Assembly: GCA_033398695.1 (NCBI GenBank)
Contig: CM065818.1
Location: forward strand, 33,628,001 to 33,692,000
Direction: 5' to 3'
DNA: 64,000 nucleotides
From: Orobanche coerulescens
Lineage: Eukaryota; Streptophyta; Magnoliopsida; Lamiales; Orobanchaceae
Below are positions 10,541 through 21,930 of this stretch, piece by piece; positions within the stretch are counted from its first letter, which is position 1; each line of letters begins with the position of its first letter. A program made the position numbers and the translations under genes. The notes below the pieces were generated by a model. The model searched no databases. It was not told where the DNA came from and saw only the letters and a list, made by a program, of their open reading frames with translations.

Positions 10541-10830
10541 GGGTTATCCAATACGGGTATGTCTTGCGGGGACTCCGAGGTTCGGGGCTTGCTAGCCGAT
10601 CTTGGGATAACTTGTGGGGTTATCATCGGGTATGTCTTGTGGGGACTCCGAGGTTCGTGGCTTGTTAGCGCGATGCCGGGATAACTTATGGTTGTGGTTT
10701 GATTGTGATATTCGTGTCGTGGAGACATGCGATTTGATATGTTTTTCCTATTGGGTTATTCACTAGAGTTTGTTCTTCGGGAGCATCTGAGGTTCGTGGC
10801 TTGTTAGCACGGGACACGAATAATCCTTAG
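10541..10830 (+). repeat. Tandem leader repeats in array A LTR
   Basis: Two near-identical units of about 75 bp (each with GGGGACTCCGAGGTTCG, a GGCTTG-TTAG segment and CCGGGATAAC) plus a third, more diverged unit with GCATCTGAGGTTCGTGGC lie downstream of the TATA box. Copies recur in LTR 2 (about 24702-24970) and LTR 3 (about 30357-30620). Inverted segments suggest RNA stem-loops in the leader; this is inference. Confidence 0.7.
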
Positions 10831-11571
10831 GAACATGTGATTTGTGATTTGGGTCACGGACCCCGTGTTTTGTGAAATGGGTTGTGGACCCTGCGTATTG
10901 TTATCGGAACTTGAATTTTGGAAAATGACTTTTTGGGTTGTGTCCCTAAATGTTTTCGAAAGGTTTTAGAATTCCTAAATCCCAAATGTTTTCTAAACTC
11001 CCGAGATCATCAAATGTTTTGTAATATGTACATTGGGTTATTTCCTACCTTTCACGTTTTGAATGGTTTGATCAAGTGAATTTTCTCAGGAAGTATATTC
11101 GTGATTATTCTGTTTTTATGGAGTATGATATGTATGGCTTGTTTTCGTATTTATACCTGCACTAGCAAAACAGTGGAGTTTTGCTAACCCCCGAGTATTT
11201 GGGGGGTGGATGTCTATTTTTGCATTCAGGTTTTGGAGAATAGCACAGGGTCGGCACGAAGGATGATGAAAGATGAACGATACTAATCACACGAGGATCC
11301 GTTGATGTCGTACTGGTCTAGTTGTATTTTCTTTTCCGCTGCAGTATCTTTTCCCCGTTGTACGGGAGTTTATTGTATTTTGACCCCTGCGTGGGTATGT
11401 GTTTGGAATTGAGTTGTATGTTATTATTGAAAGACTAAATCGGTCTACTGTGTTATTTTAGCCTGAAAGGCGATGTTTAGATGTTTGATTTTAGTTATCA
11501 GCCTGGTAGATCCTCGAGGAGAGGGTCTACGGCGTGTAATATCCCTGAGCGGATTGGGGGTGTTACATAAA

Positions 11572-11583
11572 TGGTATCGGAGC
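11572..11583 (+). other. Primer-binding site, array A unit 1
   Basis: TGGTATCGGAGC begins 4 nt after the LTR end. It matches the initiator-Met tRNA complement TGGTATCAGAGC except for one base. The same variant is present in unit 2. Confidence 0.8.
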
Positions 11584-12728
11584 TTAGGTTGAGGAAACCT
11601 AGGCTGTCGAGTCAAATCGTGTTGTTTGAGTCTTGTTTCGTCGGATTTTATCTGACTGAGTCGTGTCGCGACGCGTCGTTTGAGTTTGTTGGTCGTGATT
11701 AGTATCGTGGGGCGATCATCATCTTCGTGCGACCTGTGGAAGTAAGTCTCCCTTCTTTGTGTTGTGCCTCGTGTAACACGAGCTATTTTTATGATTACTT
11801 GTTAAGTGGCGGAATCCTCTTATGGATTTTGATTTCGTGATATGTGATTATTTGACTCTCATATTTCGTTCATATGAGGAGTAGTGTTGCTGGATTGTGC
11901 ATGTTGAACTGTATTTCTTTTATCCGCTGCGTGAGTTCTTTTGTAATGACTTTCGGTATTTTACCGACCGAGTTTTATTTCGAAAATCGATTTCCTTAAC
12001 CAAGTTTTTGGCATTGTGGCCTTGATCATTTTGGCGAAATTCTTATGACGGTATTTAGTAATTTGTAAATGGCTTTTGTGAGTTTTTGAAATATTACCGG
12101 CGTCGGCCTTTTTGGCGTTTTTGTAAATGGTTTTATCCTGGTGGGTTCCGGTGCGGAACCCACGGCGCTATAATGTTCCGTGTAATTACCTGAAATTTTT
12201 GGGCATTCTAGCCCATTGAATTATTTTCGAAAACCTTGAGTATCTTAGAAAATAAATTTCGAGACGTACGTTTAAAATGAATTTTTTTCTCGTGGTACAT
12301 CCAAGGTGCCACAATATGTTTCAAAATTCTTCTACCTCGAGGACCCAAAATGTTTTGAGATATTTTCAATGTTTTATAAACACTTTTATTTAGACCCGAG
12401 GGTCGAATATTTTGAAAGTTTTCACTAAGAGAAAGTGTCCTCATTTTTGTTCAAACGCAAGATAATTTTCAAAGTCTCGACAATGATGTCTGTCAAACTT
12501 TTTGTAAAGTGATACTCAAGATCAACTAGTGTTCCCAAAATTTTTCTTTCAAAAGGTGGTTGTTTCGTGATGTTTAGTAACTGTATGCTGGATATCTTTC
12601 GGACCGCTGAGGTCGCTGAACGATACCGTCATTGCTGGGGTGTTTGTATGTGTGTTGCTTTACGATGGTAATCGTTGTAAGTGTTTCATGTTATGATTTC
12701 TGTTGTCTTTGAGTGGTTTCTTATTCGG

Positions 12729-13721
12729 TATCTTTGAGGCGAGAGGTCGTGGTCGTGGCGGCCGGATGCGTGATCGGGATCACGCTGCCGGTGATGGTAT
12801 TGGTATTGGTGTTGCTACTATTTTGCGGCAGTAGCTACCTGAATGACTCGATTGACTCAGGGCGATTCGGTAGCGTTGCAGGTGACCCGAGAACACGGCG
12901 CAAATCGGTGGCTTCGGAGGTGATTAGTATGAACCCCCTCGATTTGCGGTGTTGCGGATGCGTTGGGTGGGATGGTTGGCTTTTCCGGTTGGGAAAGATA
13001 TTCGAAAGTCGATTGTCTGAAGAGCGGAAGGTACCTGTGCGCGATACCTTCTTGATAAAGATGCCGCTAATTGGTGGGAAGTCTGTTAAGCCTCGTGGCC
13101 GTGATGTCACGTGGGCGGAGTTCGAGGCATTGATGGAAGCCGAGTTACGCCCAATCGATTAGAGAACAGAGGATTCACGAATTTTATTTGGCAGAACCGC
13201 AAGATATTTCAGTGTCTCAGGCTATAATCGACTATAGCAAACAACTCAGTTATGTACGAGATCGGGTGAGAACCGAGGAAGAGAGGATCTTTCATTTTGA
13301 CAGACGAATGAAGCCGGAGATTCGTGCGTATATGTCAGGACTCACTTGCACTTCGTTGAGGGACTACCAAGATCGAGTCTTGGCCCGTGAACTAGCTTCT
13401 TTATCATCGGAGCGTGTGCCCGAGTCGAAGAAGCAGAGGAAGTCCGATGACCTTGTGGACAGTGCAGGAGCTGGTGGTTCTAGTTCGTAATGTCGTAGTC
13501 TTTCTGTTGTGAAGCTCTGTCGCTCGTTACGCAGGACTAAGAGTTCCAAGTCGTCTGCTTTCACTCCTGGTAAATCCAGGAGGTGTTTTAACTGCAATGT
13601 GGCAGGGCATGTCCGTGCACATTATCCTTCTCCGCTAGTAACGTGTTACAAGTGCGGGCTTGAGGGACACCGGGTTCAGTTTTGCGAGTTAGTTGCCAAA
13701 CCTTCCGAGGCACGAACTTGA
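12729..13721 (+). pseudogene. Array A unit 1 gag, broken
   Basis: This is colinear with the intact gag at 26879-27880. The start codon is lost and the first 440 bp carry many substitutions and 1-nt indels, so three partial frames replace one ORF. From about 13180 on, the sequence is nearly identical to unit 2 apart from a stop at 13488-13490. The two zinc knuckles (CFNCNVAGH and CYKCGLEGH) are readable at 13580-13690. The damage in the first part clusters at CAG/CTG trinucleotides (see findings). Confidence 0.85.
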
Positions 13722-14128
13722 GCACTAATATCAGGACCGGCTCCGAGGAGTCCCTGAGGAGCGTGGTCTATCAGTTGTATGTTATGTTATTTCCTTACCT
13801 TGTTGTTTCGAATTTCAGAAATTAACTTCTATTCGAAGTGGATTGGATTTTGAACTTCTGTATTTTCGACTCCGTCGACTCATTTATGTTCGTTGACATT
13901 TCTGAGCTTGTCACTTGTTGGTTTTATTATATCCCTAATGGCGACGTTGTGTTGGTCGTCGTGGAGCGAGTTTTCACACCGTATATTCCGTTGTGTTGTT
14001 TGTAACGTTTCGCCGTTGGGCGTTAGTTATGCGTTTCTTGCGTATCTCGTTGAGTTTTCCTGGTGGGATATTGCTTCTCCCTACTTGTTTTAAGTTTCGG
14101 GACGAAACTTCTCTTAAGGAGGGTAGAA
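13722..14128 (+). other. Array A unit 1, 3' untranslated region and polypurine tract
   Basis: No coding content. The stretch ends in AGGAGGGTAGAA (14117-14128), the polypurine tract immediately before the TG start of LTR 2. The equivalent in unit 2 is 28276-28287. Confidence 0.7.
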
Positions 14129-14895
14129 TGTAATATCCGCAATTTTCGATTTCCGGTAATTTCTTTTTTCGGCGGAAGTCCGTTTTGATGACTCGCTCAT
14201 AACCGTTTCATTATTATGAGAATGATTAATTCTACACTTTTTGACATCCGAGTTCGTTTCGGTGTCGTTTTGTTGAGTTCCGTGCTTTTTAGCGACTTTT
14301 CCGCACTTGAGTTCGATTCTTGTGAATCTCGGTGGCTTCTTGTTTGAGTGTCCCGTAAGTTCGTTTAACTTTGTTATACGTGTTGTGAACTTCATTTGGT
14401 TATTCGATCACGTATCGTGATTTTGGGCGTTTGGGCCATTTTGTAATTTACCCAAAGTTACGGGTATCCGTATCTGTAATTATTGTCTCGACCCGTTTCT
14501 TGGTCGAGTATGATTAATTATGGTATTATGTTTTCATTTCGGGTCGTTGATGTTGTCCGCGAACTTTTCGTCGTGTTCGTTCCGTACGTTTCGGAAATCG
14601 AGTCGTCGATCCACAGTGGTCGGCATCTTGGCCGGACGGTTGCGGGGATGGCCGGACGATTGCGGGCACCGGCCGGACAGTGCGGCAGAACCGGCGTAGC
14701 GCACGCTTCTGGCCGGAAGGCTGCGCGCTAACCGGCAGTGTAGCGACGCTATCGGATGGCCTAACGACGCTATCGGAGTGCAGGCGGTGGGGTTCGAGGT
14801 TACGGGGTGGTCAGGATCGGCAGGTAGCGCACGCTACTGTTGGGCATTGCGCACGCTACGACCGGCAGGTAGCGCGCGCTACGGCCGGAAGGCTG
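14129..14895 (+). repeat. Array A LTR 2, left part (interrupted by K)
   Basis: The LTR start TGTAATATCCG is followed by U3 and part of the dyad array; element K enters after GGAAGGCTG. The sequence resumes at 23410 with GCGCACGCTACC, exactly as in LTR 3 around 29050. Confidence 0.92.
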
Positions 14896-16370
14896 TGATC
14901 GCTAGAAATTCGCGTAGTATGGTTTTCAAATCCGATCAATTTTAAAATTTGTAAAACCTCAAAGTATTTCCAAGGTATCGAACCCAAGGGAATTGATATG
15001 TCGAAAATAAAGGAAATAACTCTACTCAAAATTTTGACTGCTATTTAGGAATCCGAAAATTTGGTTTGTTTCTAATTATCTAACTTTAAAAATCGAAAAA
15101 TAAAAATTAAATAAAAGATGAATTATCTAAATCAAGCAAATAAAGCAAATTAGCAAGATAAAATCACAAGTTGAAAACTAATTGATCCTAAGGTAGTATC
15201 TTCTAATTGAGTTCACACAATCCATTCTCTTGATTCCTTTTCCCCAAATTTTAATTCAATCCTAGAAATAATTACTCAGCCGATCTAGAATTCTGATCAA
15301 GGCAACCTAGAAAGATAGTTAATTTAAACCCTTTTTCCCGCCAAGGCTCAAAGAATTTAAATCACTTAAAAAGCGTCAACTTATTTAACTATGATTTATC
15401 TTTCTCCACTCAGGTCTTAAGATAAAATCATATTGTGCATCAAGTATTTCCACTAATTAATTAATCCTTCCGGGCAAAATTAATTAGCTAACATGCATCG
15501 ATTAAGGGCCCTTTAATCTAGCATGAGATTTAACACGTCCTGATCACAAGCCTAGGATGAAAGGTCAAAAGGTAATCAAAGGAACAACATGTGAACATCA
15601 ATTAAAATTACTAACCCTAGAATCAATCAATGGATTTAGCCAGACATAATTGAAATTAAACAAGAAATAGATGGAGAATGCATATTATTAATATGAAAAG
15701 AGAGATTACAACCCTTTTCGGATGAACTCTGAGTCTTCAATCTCCGAAAAACAATAATAGTTGCTGCCTCCAAAAAGTTCTTGTCTCCAAGGAATTAATC
15801 TTGCCCAAAAAAAAGTAAACGTGTGCTAAAGATCATAAAAGGTGATAAAAGATGATGAAAGATGGTGAAAGATGCTCCAGGATCATAAACTAGGGCTAGA
15901 AGGAGGTCTATATAACCTATGGGAGTTAAAAATCCCGATTGGAACTAATCTAGGAAACAAAATCTATCCAAAAGAGTCACAATCCGTCAAAACACGAGAT
16001 CCCGCGGAGCAGCCTATCGGACGCACCTATCGGCCGATAGGCTGGCCCGATAGTTGGTTCGTCGGTCGACTTCACTCGATAGGGCCTGGACACCTTTCGG
16101 ATGCACCTATCGGCCGATAGGCTGGCCCGATAGGTGGTCTGACTTTTGCAAAAATCCTGTTTCTTCCGTCCGTTTGACTCGACTCTCGGTCCTTTGTCTC
16201 GTTTTGGGTCCTTTTGGCTCTAAAAACCTGCAAACACACTAAAACCAACCCAAACGCGTAATACGGCTCGACTAATCATAAATAAGCCAAATACGAGCAC
16301 ATTAATCACGAAACGAGATAAAAACCTAGTATAAAATCCTAGAAAAATGTGGTAAAATTACCACTTATCA
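14896..16370 (-). repeat. Element K 3' LTR
   Basis: On the plus strand it begins TGATCGCTAG and ends CCACTTATCA. Minus-strand TATA (TATATA, 15909-15914) lies about 100 bp downstream of dyads CCTATCGGCCGATAGG at 16013-16135. The R/U5 part is AT-rich with no gene. Confidence 0.95.
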
Positions 16371-16385
16371 AACCCCCCCAAACTT
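16371..16385 (-). other. Element K polypurine tract
   Basis: The minus strand reads AAGTTTGGGGGGGTT directly before the 3' LTR start TGATAAGTGG. Confidence 0.85.
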
Positions 16386-19262
16386 AAGCCTTGTTCGTCC
16401 CGAACAACAAAAAGAAAAGAAAAAGAATGTCGTGAATTATCGTGCAACTCATAGTGTTCAACCTAATCAATACTATCCTGTAATTCTCTCTAAATAGTCC
16501 GAGTGTCGTAAAAGCGAGCTGCACTCAGAATAATGATTCCGCAAAGTAGTCAAGTTCAGTCCTAATCATTCGTTCATGAAGAAAATCCAGCTCAAAGATT
16601 AACAAAACGTGAGTTAAATCGACCGTCAATATGAAAGGCTAAAATAAACAAGCTAGTTCGTCCCGTTACACAGTCTAGTGGCACAATTTTCACGAGTTTC
16701 ATAACAAATAAACCTCGGACAGTATTCCCTTATATATATGTTCAAGAATTTGATTCGAGTTGACCACTAGGTTAGGATCTCGGGATGTTTCATCGGGGTA
16801 ATCCTAGGGTGGAACTTCCATTCTCATGTATTAGGAAACCGTTTGACGTAAAAGACACTCATGGGGCACATGGATGCTTCTAGTTACTAAGTTCCCGTCT
16901 ACAGCGGAGAAACAACTCGAATATATAATTTCCGCATGTCCGAATCAAGGTCGCCGTTTTACGCGAGGGTAAACAACGGGTCACACGAATACCCCCGGTT
17001 ACTAGGCTTCTTATCATTGGCACATGTGAAATATCTAAATCACTAGTCTAATCAGGGTCGTCGTTTTACGCGAGGGTAAACAACGGGTCACGCGAATGCC
17101 CCCGGTTACTAGACTTCCCTTCATAGAACAACATTATCTCGACTTTTGGGAAAAACTGACCGACTCTAAACTCAATCTAAGTGCCAACACGACTAAAGAA
17201 ACAGTACGACTCACTATCCGGAAGATGTAACCAAACGTATTGACGGTGATTTTAAAACAAGTATGTATCGTCTCTTATCTGCCAAGACCTCTACAATCAC
17301 GAAAAATTTTGGACCTAAATGAATACTATGCAAAACAGAAATAACTGACTACAACTCGACTAAAACTCGACCGTTTCTTCAGAGAGAAAAACAGTGTCGT
17401 AACATCGGTATCACACAAATAGAAGCACGAAAAATTCACGAATAAAGAAAAACTAAGACAAGCAAGGCTATCTAAAAAAAAATAAAAATTTTACGCAAAG
17501 TAGACCAAAATCTAAAAAAAAACTATTTACCCAAGCAAGGCATCAAAGCAAACAACGAAAAGCAAACACGAAAGCAAAAAACTACTACGACCTAAAAATA
17601 GAAACTAGCAAACACACCAAACGAAAATGAACATAAAAATCTAAAAACTAAGCAACAAAAACCAAATCCACGCAACACCACTATGAGAAGCACAAATAAA
17701 AACAACGGGCACCAACACAAGCAAAAAGTGAGACAAGGCATACAAGGTACTCACACGTGCCGAAATTAACAAAGCCGCACTTCCCCAAACTTATTTCGCA
17801 TCCCAAAGGAGGAATAAGTTTGAAAAGAGAAAGGAGTGGCTTTGTTAACGGAGTACCTGATCACTGCGGCGGAAAAGGCGGGTTTGTCGGCAAGCTCGGA
17901 TCATAGCGGGCTCCCTTTCCTTCTCTGTGGTTGCCTTAGACTTTCCGGCCTTACACGGCTTCGACTTTTTGCTTTGCTTTCCAGCCATTTCAAAGTTCCT
18001 ACAAAACAACCATCAAATCAATATCCACTAAGCAACTCATAATGCAAACATTCAACGAGTGTCGACATAATCCAATAATCCCACAATATCAACTAAGAGC
18101 CCTATAATGTCCAATAAACATCAAAATCATAGACCCGACAGCCATATACTACGATCAACAAATCACACAACCTCCCCCAAACTTCGACTCCCCCATTTCA
18201 TATTCAAAGGATCAAAATCACATCCCACAATAACAAAACTACATACTTCGATCATATTAGGACAAATTCTCTCCAATCCAATCTAATTCATCAACAATTC
18301 AACTCACATCAATCCCAATTAACAATTCAATTCAACAAATTTACCCAATTTCAACAAATTCGAAATTAGGGTTCTTCCAATTTGGGGGTTTTTTTTTCAA
18401 AATTCGTTCAATTTCATCAATTAATCCCTCAATTCGAAGTACCCATGAACAATCAAGCATAGATAACATGTTTCCCTCAATATTCTATCAACAATCGGGC
18501 ATAAAATTCAAAGAACATCAAAGTCTAACAAAAGCCCCCAAAAAGTAGATCCCCAATTCGAAATTCAACTAAACTCCAAAAAGAATCCGTCAAAGTGCTT
18601 CAAAACATGTATAGAATTGAAAAACAAGAGGATTAAGTGTCGAAATTAAGTACCTTGATCGAATTTGTAAGAAAGAACAATAGAAAAAAAATCGCCCCTT
18701 GTTTCTTATCGGCCGATATGTGTGTGTGTGTGAGAAAAACGGGTGGTTAAGGTGTTTAAAAGGGGGTATTAATCAACCAGGTCGAAGCGGATACTGGGCC
18801 GGGTATGTCCTATCGGACTGGCCTATCGGCCGATAGTCTGGGCCGATAGGACAGACAGAAACTTACGTACCTCATATCAGGACATGATATCGGTCGATAG
18901 GGTCTGCCTATCGACCACTGCTTGTAACATTTAATATTTTTAATTTTCCTCAGCCTATCGGCCGATAGGCTCGCTTGATAGGTTCGTCTGTCTCAAAAAA
19001 AAATTTCAACTTTTTCTATTTCGCATACTTGGTCCCGTTTTCGCTTGGATATGGCGATTAAAGACCTGCAAGTATCCAAAACTCGGCGTGCATGGATTAG
19101 AACTAAACAAAACTAACAAAGCTACTACGAAACTAGAAACTACAAAAATTACGCAAACGAAAAATCGAAAACAAACGAATAAAACGAACTAATATACATA
19201 CGTTGGGTTACCTCCCAACAAGTGCTACGTTTAACGTCTTTAGCTAGACGATACCTCATTCA
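16386..19262 (-). other. Element K 3' noncoding region with end-of-pol motif
   Basis: About 2.8 kb without convincing genes. At 19201-19260 the minus strand holds the TTGTTGGGAGGTAACCCAAC block with GACGTTAAACG just before it; I recall such a block at the end of pol in Athila/Tat elements. Here it follows the protease frame almost directly, which marks where pol was deleted. Dyads of the CTATCGGCCGATAG family cluster at 18700-18985. Two tandem units with TTTTACGCGAGGGTAAACAA lie at about 16945-17009 and 17056-17119. Confidence 0.7.
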
Positions 19263-21782
19263 TTACGGGTCTTCAGCGACAACTCCCCCTTGAACGGGTT
19301 TGTTGACATCAAGATAGCATACGTCCCTCTCATTAGATCGAAACTCGTTCGCCTCCAACATTCGAACATACTTTGGCAAATCCTCGTAAATTTCTTCAAC
19401 ATCGGAATGTGAGTAAATGGAGTGTGAAATGCAATGCTCCAATAAGTCGGTCGGGGGCGGCATAATAGACTCAATTTCATAACATTCCTCGGGCGCATCC
19501 TCGGGCTTCTTCATCGCATCATAGATGGAAATTTTCATATTTTGATCATTAACCCGGAAGGTAAGATCACCCTCTTGGACGTCGATAAGTGCTCTCCCCG
19601 TCGCTAGAAACGGTCTCCCAAAGATCAATGGTTGATTCTCGTCCTCAGGCATATCAAGAACTACGAAATCGGCCGGGAAGACTAAGTGTTGGACTCTCAC
19701 GAACACATCCTCCACAACTCCCCTCGGATAAGAGATCGACCGGTCCGCCATGAGTAGAGAAATGGTAGTCGGCCTCATCTCCCCAATCTTCAACCTCTGA
19801 AAGATGGATAGAGGCATAAGATTGATGCTTGCCCCGAGATCACACAATACATTACTGAACGTTTGGTCGCCAATCATGCATGTCAAAGTAAAACGTCCCG
19901 GATCCTTCTGCTTGAGCGGGAGCTTGTTTTGAATGATAGCGCTACACTCCTCTGTCAAATTTATTGTTTCAAACTTCGCCAACTTCCTCTTGCTTGCCAC
20001 AGCGTCTTTCAAGAATTTAACGTACCCCGGCATGTCTCTCAAAGCGTCTAAAAGTGGAATGTTGATATTCACCTTTCGAAACATGTCGATAAACCGTTGA
20101 AGCTTTTCATCATATCTCGACTAGGCCAATCGCTATGGAAATGGAGCTTTTACCTCAGAATCCTTAACATTCGAACCTAAGGGAGCCTTTCGACCGATAG
20201 GGGGGTCGATAGGCTCAATTTCTGGACTTCTGTCTGGGTATCGGGTGGGCATATCGGCCGATAGTCTTGGCCGAAAAGCCTGCTGCGTTTCATCTTCCTT
20301 CTCGTTCTCGGCTCCCGTTTCTAGTACATCTTTGTTTCCAGATTCCTCAATTTCAGCCCCATGATTACTGTACCTTGTCCCACTCCGAAGCTCGATTGCG
20401 TTGCATTGTTGCGTCTTCGGGTTGGTCTCGGTACTGCTCGGAAAATGGCCCGGCTTATGAATTCCGGCTTGGGCGTTCGCCATTTGACCCATTTGGGTCT
20501 CCACCATCGACATCTGCTTTGTCAAGGCTATCACTGAGTTTCCAATAGATGTCACACTATGCTCGAGAGACCCGAACCTCTTGTCTACTTTATAAATAAA
20601 ATCTTTTTGACTCGCCTCTAACCTTTCCAACATCTCTTCCATCGGTGTCTTAGCAATCGGCTCTTGAATGACCCCGTTTTTCACGTTAAATCCCGGTGGT
20701 GGCTGAAGAGCATTGTTCGGGTTGGCATAGGAGAAATTAGGGTGGTTTCGATTGTTCGGATAATAGTTCCCCCTATTTCCCCCTTGCTAGAAGTTTCCTC
20801 CTTGCATGTAATTTACATCCTCCTCAATTGCAATAGGCTCGTTTAGATCTTCAAAAACTGCATTGACTCCCAAAGTCTTCTTTTTTAGCATCTCAAGCTC
20901 TTTCTGTTGTCTTTCAAATTTTGCCTTCAAATCACCGTAGGCGTTCTCGTCACCGGATGAGACCTTTCTTCTCGTCATCTTCCTATCGATCACCTCCTCA
21001 TAATCATTGTTGACCGCTAGCTCGATGAGATTCTTGGCCTCTTCATAATCGTTAGCAAGAAATCCCCCTTTTGAGGAATAGTCCAACTCTCTTCTAGCCT
21101 TCCTCGTCAAACCCTGATAAAACCGAATGTAGATTTCCTCCTTGTCAATTCCATGCTGTGGGCATTTGCGAAGTAGCTTCTTAAATCGGATCCATGCCTC
21201 GTAGAAGTATTCATCCTCATATTGCTCGAATTGCAAGATATCGTTGATTTGTTTTTGCACCTTCGAGGGAGGATAGAACTATGCTAAGAACAACCGAGTC
21301 ATCTCTCTCCAAGTACCAATTTCCTTCCGATCTAGACTCTTGTACCAATCTAGCGCATCGTCTTCTAAGGAGAACCGGAATAGGCGGAGCTTAATGACAT
21401 CCGGAGGCACTCCGTTTTGCTTGATGGTGGCACATATGTCCAAAAACGACTCAAGATGAGCGTTTGGATCTTCATTAACTCCTCCTCCGTATGTTTGAGA
21501 CTTCACCGTAGCGATGAGGGACGGCTTAAGCTCGAAGTTGTTGGCATGAATCTTCCCCCAACCTCCTTCTTGATAATCGTCCAGCTTCGGTCGAAAGCGG
21601 GCATTCAAAGGGATCTTCTCGGGACGAGCGAGTTCTCGTGGTGGGTCAACAATGCCGGCCATGGTATCAACGATAGGTATAGAAATAGTCTCGGTTCTCG
21701 CTTCTTGCTTCTTCCTCCTCAAAGACTTCTCGATTTCCGGATCCAAAGAAAATAAGTCCTTTCCTTGGGATCTTGTGATCAT
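19263..21782 (-). pseudogene. Element K gag-protease polyprotein with four in-frame amber stops
   Basis: A single minus-strand frame runs from MITRSQGKDLFSLD (21782) to a TAA at 19263, with no frameshift but four TAG stops (21279-21281, 20787-20789, 20133-20135, 20121-20123). The gag part carries the Athila-type core (GGGVNEDPNAHLESFLDIC, FSLEDDALDWYKSL, CPQHGID). The protease part (about 19480-19860) has CDLGASINLMPLSIF and LIFGRPFLATGRALIDVQ. After the protease only about 80 residues of linker remain; RT, RNase H and integrase are gone. Gag packages RNA and the protease would cut gag. With the stops it is probably inactive, unless they are read through. Confidence 0.88.
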
Positions 21783-21907
21783 GCACCGCCTACAAGGAAG
21801 AGAAAACAAGATGTGAGGAAACGAGATCGAATATTAATAATAATAGTATACAACCTAAAGTAACAATCTCTTCTTTTTCGAATTATCCCTTTAAGTTTTC
21901 TATCAAT

Positions 21908-21925
21908 TCCCCGGCAACGGCGCCA
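21908..21925 (-). other. Element K primer-binding site (Asp tRNA)
   Basis: The minus strand reads TGGCGCCGTTGCCGGGGA, an 18-nt match to the complement of plant tRNA-Asp(GTC) 3' end, 5 nt from the LTR. Confidence 0.92.
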
Positions 21926-21930
21926 AAAAT

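Larger units (their letters stand above)
8504..11567 (+). repeat. Array A LTR 1
   Basis: Starts TGTAATATCCG, ends GGGGGTGTTACA (3,064 bp). The order is U3, a decayed TAGCGCACGCTA-type dyad array (about 9054-9357), TATA box (9363-9369), a leader containing tandem repeats (10541-10830), and the U5 end. Small ORFs inside are shadows without recognisable content. Confidence 0.92.

Noticed and set aside
12835..13110. Minus-strand ORFs over the gag regions (also 26870-27361, 27523-27708)
   Set aside because: They are shadows of plus-strand gag; no start context or recognisable protein.
17836..18042. Plus-strand ORF of 68 residues in the K 3' region
   Set aside because: Opposite to element orientation, with no conserved features; likely chance.
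20787..21281. Programmed amber readthrough as the main explanation of K's stops
   Set aside because: Only one stop (20787-20789) is followed by CAA, reminiscent of viral readthrough signals; the others have no such context, and C and E show similar amber-rich decay. Kept only as a remote alternative.
21908..21925. tRNA gene fragments at primer sites (also 3409, 11572, 25721, 51193, 60327)
   Set aside because: Each is only 12-18 nt, complementary to a tRNA 3' end and next to an LTR end; there is no cloverleaf.
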